In this document: piece by piece, positions 1-5,207 of the stretch
How positions within the stretch are numbered: position 1 is the first letter of the stretch
Layout of the letters: each line of letters opens with the position of its first letter
NCBI GenBank assembly: GCA_902782815.1
Contig: CACZOS010000253.1
Location: forward strand, 1 to 5,853
Direction: 5' to 3'
Source of the DNA: an uncultured Lachnospiraceae bacterium
GTDB lineage: Bacteria > Bacillota > Clostridia > Lachnospirales > Lachnospiraceae
DNA: 5,853 nucleotides
Translations under genes and position numbers: made by a program
The notes under the pieces: model-generated
The model's database searches: none
What the model was told of the DNA's origin: nothing
Seen by the model: only the letters and a program-made list of their open reading frames with translations

Positions 1-167
1 ACGATACCGATCTTCTCCCTCCGGTATGCCAGAAGCTCCTCATAGCCGGCAGCCTGATAGACCGCATGATCACAGCCGGGACCCACCAGGGGATTCCTGT
101 TGGCCGTATTTACGATGGCATCCACATGCATCTTGGTGATATCATTTCGAACGACTTTTATGGGCAT
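1..167 (-). CDS. Macro-domain protein (ADP-ribose binding or hydrolysing), 3' part cut off by window edge
   Basis: Only the first 55 codons are visible, read from the ATG at 165-167 toward the left edge. The protein opens MPIKVVRNDITKMHVDAIVN and continues TANRNPLVGPGCDHAVYQAA. This is the start of a macro domain: the N-terminal strand, the D-I-T-K turn (residues 9-12) that contacts adenine, the V-D-A-I-V-N strand, the T-A-N loop (N23) and the glycine-containing loop before C-D-x-A-V (residues 29-36). Macro domains bind ADP-ribose, and many bacterial ones remove ADP-ribose or acetyl-ADP-ribose from substrates; the precise activity here cannot be decided from this fragment. The start is supported by AGGAG at 175-179, 7 bases upstream, and by a promoter at 227-255. 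The gene is divergent from the HAD phosphatase. No signal peptide is visible, so it should be cytoplasmic. The domain call is firm; enzyme activity and full length are unknown. Confidence 0.85.
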   Translation of the reverse strand, partial: MPIKVVRNDITKMHVDAIVNTANRNPLVGPGCDHAVYQAAGYEELLAYRREKIGI

Positions 168-226
168 CTTCTCTCTCCTATTCCTCCTGTGATCTTTCTT
201 TTGATTTCCGTCACATTTCCTAAATA

Positions 227-255
227 TCTATAAAAATTTTGTATATTTTGCACAA
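227..255 (-). promoter_or_regulatory. Putative sigma-A promoter of the macro-domain gene
   Basis: On the minus strand TTGTGC (250-255) and TATAGA (227-232) are separated by exactly 17 bases of very A+T-rich DNA. This would start transcription near 220 and give a leader of about 50 bases before the ATG at 167. The match is moderate (3 of 6 and 4 of 6 to consensus), but the position and A+T richness fit. No other promoter candidate between 168 and 260 looks better. Confidence 0.45.
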
Positions 256-322
256 ACATTTTTCTCTCAGTCCGCCCTGACGTGACACGGCTTCTTTCCT
301 AATTCTTTCGGGAGGCAGTTTT

Positions 323-362
323 AAAGGGAAAATATCTCCATGTCATTCCAGTTTTTCCCTTT
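323..362. repeat. 10-bp inverted repeat in the divergent intergenic region
   Basis: AAAGGGAAAA at 323-332 is a perfect reverse complement of TTTTCCCTTT at 353-362, with 20 bases between the arms. It lies between the divergent macro and HAD genes, upstream of both proposed promoters. Because it is A+T-rich and the loop is long, it is a poor terminator and could be a weak protein-binding site or chance. Apart from this repeat, nothing convincing is seen between 256 and about 415: no tRNA, no ribosome-binding-site-led small gene and no other repeat. Confidence 0.35.
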
Positions 363-415
363 TCCGCTTGTAATATCTGCACCGAGCGTCAAAATTTATC
401 TGAAAATTCTGAATA

Positions 416-444
416 TTTACTTTATTTTTGGTCTGTGCTAACGT
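416..444 (+). promoter_or_regulatory. Weak candidate promoter for the HAD phosphatase gene
   Basis: TTTACT (416-421) and TAACGT (439-444) have a 17-base spacer, and TG precedes the -10 box as in extended -10 promoters. The boxes are poor (4 of 6 and 3 of 6). The attraction is position: transcription would begin near 451, so the 12-bp stem that starts at 457 would sit almost at the 5' end of the mRNA. An alternative -10, TATAGT at 507-512, has no reasonable -35 box and would remove the left arm of that stem. Confidence 0.25.
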
Positions 445-456
445 TCAGACTGTCAG

Positions 457-549
457 GCAGCCGGGTTTATGACTGCGCCGCAGACCTGAAGCGGCAAAAC
501 CTTCCTTATAGTAAAAAGATAAATCGCAAAAACCGAGAAACCCGGCTGC
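457..549 (+). promoter_or_regulatory. Structured mRNA leader of the HAD gene closed by a 12-bp stem
   Basis: GCAGCCGGGTTT (457-468) is perfectly complementary to AAACCCGGCTGC (538-549). Inside the closing stem, GCCGC (477-481) can pair with GCGGC (491-495) around a 9-base loop, leaving an A-rich strand at 496-537. The closing stem ends 6 bases before the ribosome binding site AAGGAG (556-561), so it leaves that site free when formed. It is not followed by a T-run and there is no plus-strand gene before it, so it is not a normal terminator. The pattern suits a stabilising 5' stem or an unrecognised regulatory RNA; by eye it does not match a riboswitch class I know. Confidence 0.55.
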
Positions 550-555
550 TATCGA

Positions 556-561
556 AAGGAG
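556..561 (+). promoter_or_regulatory. Ribosome binding site that fixes the HAD start
   Basis: AAGGAG abuts the ATG at 562 with no spacing, which cannot be used efficiently, but lies 9 bases before the in-frame ATG at 571. It therefore selects 571 as the start and excludes the three extra codons upstream. Confidence 0.8.
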
Positions 562-570
562 ATGTATAGT

Positions 571-1356
571 ATGTCAATCAAACTGATTGCAACAGATTTA
601 GATGGAACTTTATTAAACAGCAGCCACCGTCCGCCGGAGGAATTCTTCGCCTGGGTGGAGCGCCACCCGGAGATCCGTACCGTCATCGCCAGCGGCCGTC
701 AGTATCAGACCCTGACCGACATGTTCGGAAAGCTGGGAGACAGAATGACCTACTGCGCCGATAACGGCGGTTTCATTTTCCATGACGGAAAGAAGCTCTA
801 CAGCAATCCCATCGACAAGGAAGACCTGGAAAACGCCGTCCGCTTTATGGGAAATATCCCGGATACCCGCCTGGTATTAAGCGGTGCCCGTACTTCCTAT
901 ATCAAGAGGGATACGGAACACGAGCTGGGGGCTATTCCCCTTTACTTCTCCTCCCTCACAGAGGTGGAAGACCTGAACAAGGTCATCGATGAAGATGAGA
1001 TCGTCAAGGTTTCGATCTACGACCACAACCACGACGCGGCAGACCTGATCAATCATCTGCCGGATCTGGGCGGCCACATACAGAATGTCCTGTCGGAAGA
1101 ATCCTGGATCGATATCCAGAATACCTCCACCAGCAAGGGTACCGCCCTCAAATTCCTTCAGGAAGAGTACGATATCAGCCCGGAGGAATGCCTGTGTTTC
1201 GGTGATTACCTCAATGACTGCACCATGATGGAATCCTGTCACTTCAGTGTGGCCATGGCAAATGCCCACCCCAAACTGAAGGAAATCGCCAACTACCAGA
1301 CCACCACAAATGATGAGCAGGGCGTGGTCAGCATGTTAAGTCTGCTGACGGAGTAA
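571..1356 (+). CDS. HAD-IIB (Cof-type) phosphatase
   Basis: This 261-residue protein has all four haloacid dehalogenase motifs. Motif I is D-L-D-G-T (D9 nucleophile, D11 acid/base), motif II is S41-G-R, motif III is K189 in T-S-K-G-T-A, and motif IV is G-D-Y-L-N-D (211-216) with metal-binding D212 and D216. The long stretch between motifs II and III (about 45-185) is the C2-type cap that defines HAD-IIB. Members of about this size are cytoplasmic Mg-dependent phosphatases, usually acting on sugar phosphates or related metabolites; the substrate cannot be read from sequence. No signal peptide is seen. I start it at 571 rather than 562 because of ribosome-binding-site spacing. It has its own leader with a strong stem (457-549). 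Its 3' end overlaps the convergent Nudix gene by 29 bases, and no terminator is visible between them. Confidence 0.93.
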   Translation: MSIKLIATDLDGTLLNSSHRPPEEFFAWVERHPEIRTVIASGRQYQTLTDMFGKLGDRMTYCADNGGFIFHDGKKLYSNPIDKEDLENAVRFMGNIPDTRLVLSGARTSYIKRDTEHELGAIPLYFSSLTEVEDLNKVIDEDEIVKVSIYDHNHDAADLINHLPDLGGHIQNVLSEESWIDIQNTSTSKGTALKFLQEEYDISPEECLCFGDYLNDCTMMESCHFSVAMANAHPKLKEIANYQTTTNDEQGVVSMLSLLTE

Positions 1357-1912
1357 TCTTGCTCCACAGATAACAATATGCCTGGGTTCTGGCGGCAAAA
1401 CGGTACTCCTTAAGAAGTTCCTTCACTTCCTCCCTTGTGTACCAGCCGGACTCGATCTCTTCAAAGACGGAGTCACTCTTTCGGATCGTTCCTCCTGCCA
1501 CTCCCACCACACAGATGTTTTTCTCGTTGGAAAAACCGACAGCGCTGTAGCTTTCTCCGATATAATCGGTGATTTTCCTGATCTCAAGACCCGTTTCCTC
1601 ACGAAGCTCCCTTGCGGCTGCCTGGTCCGGGGACTCCCCTTCATCGATAAGTCCGGCCGGGAAATTGAAGACCCATTCTCCCATGGCCAGGCGGAATTCT
1701 TTATTGAGAAGGATCTTTTCTCCCGTTTCATCCTCCATGATCAAGATCACGGCCTCCGCTTTTTTGCTATGTAGATCTTCGAAGGTTTTCAAGTCTTTGT
1801 CCCGGCTGATCATTTCATAGATCTTCTCCTGACCGTCAACGGTCTCATAATAAATGTCATACCTGGTGATAAAGGCACCTTCCTGCTTCTTTTCCAGTCC
1901 TTTGAATTTCAT
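1328..1912 (-). CDS. Nudix hydrolase, ADP-ribose pyrophosphatase type
   Basis: This 194-residue protein carries a perfect Nudix box at residues 87-109: G87, E93, R101-E-L-R-E-E-T-G-L, fitting G-x5-E-x7-R-E-U-x-E-E-x-G-U. The glutamates of the R-E-x-x-E-E helix bind the catalytic metal. The N-terminal strands and the region before the box (residues 54-86, ending F-N-F-P-A) resemble bacterial ADP-ribose pyrophosphatases, which split ADP-ribose to AMP and ribose 5-phosphate. Other nucleoside diphosphate sugars remain possible. It should be cytoplasmic. The ATG at 1912 has AGGAGG at 1919-1924, 6 bases away. It follows the GNAT gene by 50 bases in the same direction, so it may be the last gene of the sortase-GNAT-Nudix unit, although no terminator was found after it. 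Its last nine or so codons, and its stop, are antisense to the end of the HAD gene. Confidence 0.92.
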   Translation of the reverse strand: MKFKGLEKKQEGAFITRYDIYYETVDGQEKIYEMISRDKDLKTFEDLHSKKAEAVILIMEDETGEKILLNKEFRLAMGEWVFNFPAGLIDEGESPDQAAARELREETGLEIRKITDYIGESYSAVGFSNEKNICVVGVAGGTIRKSDSVFEEIESGWYTREEVKELLKEYRFAARTQAYCYLWSKITPSADLTC

Positions 1913-1962
1913 AGGAATCCTCCTGCTAAATTTCTGTAATTATTGAGCACTGATCTGAATCG

Positions 1963-2442
1963 TCATAGCAGGGTCTCCATGCCGACTTTCTGCGGTTTCA
2001 GACCCATGGCCTCATAAAACTTCATGGCATCAGGATTGCAGGACCAGACATTGAGGGTAAGGTTATAAAAACCTTGCCTTTTGGCATAGTCCAGAACGTA
2101 ATCATACAGGGCACGGCCGACTCCCATGCCGCGGCAGGCTTCATCCACGCAGATGTCGTCTACGTACAGGGTCTTTATGTCCGTCAGCACGGAGTCTCCC
2201 AGGATCTGTTTATGCATGCAGAAGGCATGCCCCAATACTTTCCCGACATCGGGTTCCTTGTCCTCCACATAAACAAATACCGGTGTATCCTCCTTCTGAA
2301 TAATCTCTTCAAGTTGTTCCTGATTATATTTTGTAGCCGGACCCTTGAAAATGTCCGGGCGGCCTCTGTGGTGTACCATATCCACCTGGATCAGCAGTTC
2401 CAGGATCCTGGGGATATCTTCTTTCTTCGCCGGTCTGATCAT
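1963..2442 (-). CDS. GNAT family N-acetyltransferase
   Basis: This 159-residue, single-domain GNAT protein opens MIRPAKKEDIPRI, the usual first strand and helix. The acetyl-CoA pyrophosphate loop is motif A, R104-G-M-G-V-G-R (R-x-x-G-x-G), preceded by the strand D-D-I-C-V-D (95-100). Motif B follows as N-V-W-S-C-N-P-D-A-M-K-F-Y-E-A-M-G-L (131-148), with Y143 the usual general acid. The acceptor, whether small molecule, peptide or protein, is not predictable. It should be cytoplasmic. The ATG at 2442 has AAGGAGG at 2451-2457 with 8-base spacing. The gene begins 25 bases after the sortase stop, so the two are probably co-transcribed. An 18-bp near-palindrome (2461-2478) lies across the junction. 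The family is certain; the function is open. Confidence 0.9.
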   Translation of the reverse strand: MIRPAKKEDIPRILELLIQVDMVHHRGRPDIFKGPATKYNQEQLEEIIQKEDTPVFVYVEDKEPDVGKVLGHAFCMHKQILGDSVLTDIKTLYVDDICVDEACRGMGVGRALYDYVLDYAKRQGFYNLTLNVWSCNPDAMKFYEAMGLKPQKVGMETLL

Positions 2443-2460
2443 TTGCTTTTCCTCCTTATG

Positions 2461-2478
2461 AAGTATACTAGTATTCTT
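2461..2478. repeat. 18-bp near-perfect palindrome at the sortase-GNAT junction
   Basis: AAGTATACTAGTATTCTT has 8 of 9 self-complementary pairs around a perfect 10-bp core (2465-2474). It covers the sortase stop codon (2468-2470) and sits just upstream of the GNAT ribosome binding site. With no loop it would not form a good RNA hairpin. A palindrome this long can occur by chance in a window of this size, so it is recorded as a weak candidate protein-binding site only. Confidence 0.3.
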
Positions 2479-3094
2479 CCTTATCCGTCCTGAGACACCG
2501 CATGGTATGACGGGTCCGGCCGCCGATGGTACAGGTGAAAAGGGTCAGGTCCCAGCTGTCAGTCTTGGTGGTCAGGTACTCCTCCTGGGAGGGTTTCAGA
2601 ATCTCCACCTCGGCGATCTCGTAATGGTAGACATATCCCTCCACATCCGTAAAGATGATCTTCGTCCCGTTGGGCATGGACCGTAAGGGACTGAAATGAC
2701 GCCGGTAATTATGGCCGGCAATGACCATGTTGTCCAGATAGACTGTGCCGCTGTAACGGCATGGGGCGATCTTGAGCCGGTCATAATCCCACTCTTCCAT
2801 GACAGGAAGGTGGAGTTTCAGGTCCGGCACGTCCAGATAACCGATATAGCGATAACCGTCGATCTCTATGGTGGGCATCTCCCGGTCTCCCAGGAACTCT
2901 TCTTCCACTTTCTCATCCGGATCCTTCTCATCAATTTCCCTGACCAGTTTCTGATATACCTCCGCAGAGGCTTTTCCTGACCGATAGGACTCATAAAAGT
3001 TATATATGGTTAAGCCCACCGCTGCCGCCAGGAAGAGCCAGCCGAAGGTGATCCATACCTTTCCCCTGAGAGAGGATTTTTTCTTTTTTTTCAT
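2468..3094 (-). CDS. Sortase (transpeptidase), single N-terminal anchor, class unresolved
   Basis: From the ATG at 3094 this is a 208-residue membrane-anchored sortase. A lysine-rich start (MKKKKKSSLR) is followed by a membrane segment at about 14-32, a linker, and the catalytic barrel from about 75. The catalytic residues are H128 in V-I-A-G-H-N-Y, C188 in L-T-L-F-T-C-T and probably R195 in R-T-R-H-T-M-R. There is no C-terminal membrane segment, so it differs from the class C enzyme in this window. Sortases cut LPXTG-like signals and join the protein to the cell wall or to another protein. The long-ORF start, a TTG at 3193, is rejected because it lies on the -35 box of a strong promoter (3164-3193). 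The ribosome binding site at 3094 is weak, perhaps AAGTGG at 3104-3109. An A8 run follows the start codon at once. The gene lies after the pilus operon terminator, so it is expressed separately, probably with GNAT and Nudix. It is a candidate wall-anchoring partner of the upstream IPKTG protein. Confidence 0.88.
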   Translation of the reverse strand: MKKKKKSSLRGKVWITFGWLFLAAAVGLTIYNFYESYRSGKASAEVYQKLVREIDEKDPDEKVEEEFLGDREMPTIEIDGYRYIGYLDVPDLKLHLPVMEEWDYDRLKIAPCRYSGTVYLDNMVIAGHNYRRHFSPLRSMPNGTKIIFTDVEGYVYHYEIAEVEILKPSQEEYLTTKTDSWDLTLFTCTIGGRTRHTMRCLRTDKEEY

Positions 3095-3163
3095 GACTTG
3101 ATACCACTTTTTTGTATTGAAATTTTTTGGCAATCCGATAAAAAACCGTCTCCCCGAATATAG

Positions 3164-3193
3164 ATTATACCATCCGGTGAAAACGGTTTTCAA
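3164..3193 (-). promoter_or_regulatory. Strong extended -10 promoter of the sortase-GNAT-Nudix unit
   Basis: On the minus strand TTGAAA (3188-3193, 5 of 6) and TATAAT (3164-3169, 6 of 6) are separated by 18 bases, and TGG directly before the -10 box adds the extended -10 element. Transcription would begin near 3157, giving a leader of roughly 60 bases before the ATG at 3094. It is the best promoter in the window and directly follows the terminator of the pilus operon. Confidence 0.8.
3178..3192. promoter_or_regulatory. Perfect 15-bp palindrome over the -35 box, cre-like operator candidate
   Basis: TGAAAAC-G-GTTTTCA has two perfect 7-base arms around one central base and covers most of the -35 box plus the upstream part of the spacer, a classic repressor position. 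The half-sites match the TGAAA...TTTCA arms of catabolite-response elements bound by CcpA (known consensus about TGWAARCGYTWNCW). It is one base longer than the canonical 14-bp site, so either a variant cre site or another regulator is possible. Confidence 0.45.
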
Positions 3194-3230
3194 TATAGAG
3201 TTTCCCTTATAACGGATTTATCCTATACCC

Positions 3231-3262
3231 AAAAAAGGCAGGAAATATAAATCCTGCCTTTC
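3231..3262 (-). terminator. Rho-independent terminator of the pilus operon
   Basis: AAAGGCAGGA (3234-3243) pairs perfectly with TCCTGCCTTT (3252-3261) around an 8-base loop. On the minus strand the stem runs into a run of six Ts (complement of 3231-3236). It begins a few bases after the stop of the IPKTG protein, which fits termination of that transcript, and separates it from the sortase promoter. Confidence 0.9.
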
Positions 3263-3266
3263 TTCA

Positions 3267-4226
3267 TTATATCTGTTCTTTATCCTCCTGTTTCCTGCTC
3301 CGGATCAGGCCGATGATCATACACAGGAATCCTGCGGAAAGGAGAAGGGGTACCGGCCACCAAAGCTGTCCTGTCTTGGGGATGGACTTTGAGCCGCCCC
3401 CGCTGCCGCCTGAGGAGCCTGAGCTTCCGCCCCCTGAATCCTTTTTCTCTCCGTCGCCGGGTGTGGAGTCCTTTTTCTGGTTGGTCAGCTTCCATGTATC
3501 ACCCCGCCGGCTGGCGGTAAGTTTGTAACCGGAGGGAATTTCCTTCTCCACCACCCTGTACTTATCTTCCGGCAGGTCGGTCCAGGAACAATGCCAGTTG
3601 TTTTCCTTTGAGAGAGTCTCTTCTTTACAGACTTTTCCCTCTCCATTCAGGAGCTGGATTTCCACCTTATCCGGCCTGTTGTTATCCTCTCCGTCGTCCC
3701 AGATCTTATAGACCTCACAGGATGTGGATTTATCCGCAGCCGGCTTGATGACGACCTTCATATCCTTCTCCAGAAAGACGAAAACCGGAACAGCGGTGGT
3801 TTTGCTTCCCTCTACGGAAGACTTGTCAAAGACCATGTAGGCGCCAAAATCCAGATCTTTGAAGATATATTCTCCGGAGGAATCTGTGGTTATCTGCTTA
3901 AGAGGTTCCAAGCCGTCGCGGACAGCATATGATGCCAGAAGTTCCGCCGCATTTTCCAGCTTATCGTCCTTTATCCCAAGTATCTCCACATTATATTTCC
4001 TGAAGTCCTCGGTGATCTCATATCCGCCTTCACTGTTTCTTGCTGCTACTTTATATAAAGCAAGTTCATTTCCTGATTCTTTCCAGCTTACAGTCAGACT
4101 GGCCTTATTTTCAGCCGCATAAGCAGTCGGGATAGCGGATCCCGGGAGGATGATGGCCGCGGCACACAGTAAAGCCAACAATTTTAATCTGATCTTATGC
4201 CCTCTCTTGTTCCTTGTTGCTTTCAT
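3267..4226 (-). CDS. IPKTG-anchored CnaB-domain surface protein, probable accessory or basal pilin
   Basis: This 319-residue wall protein has a complete plan. A signal peptide with basic start and hydrophobic core (about 13-30) has a predicted cut after A37 or A38 (A-Y-A-A-E). An N-terminal pilin-like domain spans about 40-165. A CnaB domain (about 168-252) follows, with likely isopeptide residues K174 (V-Y-K-I-W-D-D), E227 (Y-R-V-V-E-K-E-I-P-S-G-Y, E-box-like) and N249 (K-L-T-N-Q). Then come a Gly/Ser linker (264-280), the sorting motif IPKTG (282-286), a membrane segment (about 288-308) and a basic tail. Its start overlaps the class C sortase stop as ATGA, and the ribosome binding site lies inside the sortase gene (AAGGAGG at 4240-4246 or GAGGG at 4236-4240). 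A canonical YPK pilin motif is not seen, and the protein is short for a shaft pilin, so an accessory or basal role is inferred. Three cysteines in the CnaB domain (C170, C200, C213) are unusual. Confidence 0.9.
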   Translation of the reverse strand: MKATRNKRGHKIRLKLLALLCAAAIILPGSAIPTAYAAENKASLTVSWKESGNELALYKVAARNSEGGYEITEDFRKYNVEILGIKDDKLENAAELLASYAVRDGLEPLKQITTDSSGEYIFKDLDFGAYMVFDKSSVEGSKTTAVPVFVFLEKDMKVVIKPAADKSTSCEVYKIWDDGEDNNRPDKVEIQLLNGEGKVCKEETLSKENNWHCSWTDLPEDKYRVVEKEIPSGYKLTASRRGDTWKLTNQKKDSTPGDGEKKDSGGGSSGSSGGSGGGSKSIPKTGQLWWPVPLLLSAGFLCMIIGLIRSRKQEDKEQI

Positions 4227-5152
4227 TGCTCTATTCCCTCCTCCTTGAGACGACTTCTGTATTCCGACATCAGTTTCTCTTTCTTTCTCTTACTGTGGGT
4301 ATTCAGGAGCAGCCAGATCAGCAGAACACCCAGGATGGTGGCCGCAATGATCGGTGCCACGATCAGCGGATCTACCTTGAGGGCATCCGCCGAGATTCTC
4401 ACGTCGTCTGCCCGATTGGCAATACGGTGGGCCCGCACCAGCAGACGGTGGGTATTGATTCCGTAAGGGGTACAGGTGACCAGGGTAACATAATCCTTGC
4501 CTTCCTCCAGCTGCAGATCCTGCAGCTCGTTGGGCAGGACAGTCCTGATCCTGTCCACCTCATAGGTTAAAGTTTTGTCCAATACCGTAATGGTAAATGT
4601 ATCCCTCTCCACCAGGCGGTCTATGTCCGTAAACAGCCTGGCAGAGGGGAGCCCCCGGTGGCCGGAGACCACACAATGGGCCGTATCCCCGCCTACCGGG
4701 AGGGAGGTCCCTGCCAGATGGCCGATGGCCACCTGAAGGATGGCATCATCAACCCCGTGGTAAATGGGAAGCTTGATCTTGATCTTGGGGATATCGATAT
4801 ATCCCATGATCCCGGTCCCGGTAATATCCAGAACACTGTTGTATTCCTTCAGATCTTCCTCGTCGGGGGAAAATTTCAGTCCGTTTTCCGCGATCTTTTT
4901 GTTATACTCCACCGCTGCGTCCCAGATCTTTTCATTTTCCTCGTCGGACATGTTGGCAACCGCCTCGATATAGGACGCAACCGCTCTGGTCTGATGGAAG
5001 GAATTCCACCAGTCCGCAAAGGACGGGTAGGCCAGAAGGCCTGCTCCCGTCAGAAAGATCAGCACCAGGACCACATTGATCAACCCTGATAGGAAACTTC
5101 TCCTCTTCGCTTTGTTCTTTTTTGCCCTGCCTTTATATGTTTTCGAGCTCAA
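4223..5152 (-). CDS. Class C (pilin-polymerising) sortase
   Basis: This 309-residue protein has two membrane segments (about 22-42 and 263-284), the layout of class C sortases. The catalytic domain has G-I-M-G-Y-I-D-I-P-K-I (114-124), L-P-I-Y-H-G (128-133), H165 in V-S-G-H-R-G-L-P-S-A, C227 in T-L-V-T-C-T-P-Y-G-I-N-T-H-R and R236. Class C enzymes cut the LPXTG-like signal of pilins and join it to a lysine of the next subunit on the outer face of the membrane. The usual D-P-F/W lid motif before the barrel is not seen; the stretch reads K-F-S-P-D-E-E (93-99). The start is TTG at 5150-5152: AAGGAG at 5164-5169 is 11 bases upstream, no ATG is in frame nearby, and a stop lies just upstream in frame. 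It follows the signal peptidase by 55 bases with no terminator and is coupled to the next gene by an ATGA overlap. Confidence 0.94.
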   Translation of the reverse strand: MSSKTYKGRAKKNKAKRRSFLSGLINVVLVLIFLTGAGLLAYPSFADWWNSFHQTRAVASYIEAVANMSDEENEKIWDAAVEYNKKIAENGLKFSPDEEDLKEYNSVLDITGTGIMGYIDIPKIKIKLPIYHGVDDAILQVAIGHLAGTSLPVGGDTAHCVVSGHRGLPSARLFTDIDRLVERDTFTITVLDKTLTYEVDRIRTVLPNELQDLQLEEGKDYVTLVTCTPYGINTHRLLVRAHRIANRADDVRISADALKVDPLIVAPIIAATILGVLLIWLLLNTHSKRKKEKLMSEYRSRLKEEGIEQ

Positions 5153-5207
5153 TGGAACAAAATCTCCTTAAACTTATTGGCAAACCTGTATGTCAGGCAG
5201 TCCCTCT

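Noticed and set aside
340..441. Small plus-strand ORF of 33 codons in the divergent intergenic region
   Set aside because: No ribosome binding site before its ATG, low-complexity hydrophobic translation and no recognisable homology.
457..549. Reading the 12-bp inverted repeat as a terminator
   Set aside because: No T-run follows on the plus strand, the loop is about 70 bases, and no plus-strand gene lies upstream in the window.
562..570. Earlier ATG for the HAD gene
   Set aside because: The ribosome binding site AAGGAG directly touches this ATG, leaving no spacing; the ATG at 571 is correctly spaced.
2074..2493. 139-residue plus-strand frame antisense to the GNAT gene
   Set aside because: The minus strand carries a complete GNAT fold with proper ribosome binding site; the opposite frame has no family features.
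3095..3193. N-terminal 33-codon extension of the sortase from TTG at 3193
   Set aside because: It overlaps a near-consensus promoter, has no usable ribosome binding site and is not sortase-like; the ATG at 3094 gives a normal N-terminus.
3381..3440. Gly/Ser-rich stretch of the wall protein as a DNA tandem repeat
   Set aside because: The codons vary and there is no regular DNA period; it is a normal flexible spacer before the sorting signal.
4658..5089. 143-residue plus-strand frame antisense to the class C sortase
   Set aside because: The minus-strand sortase has every catalytic motif; this frame is a composition artefact.
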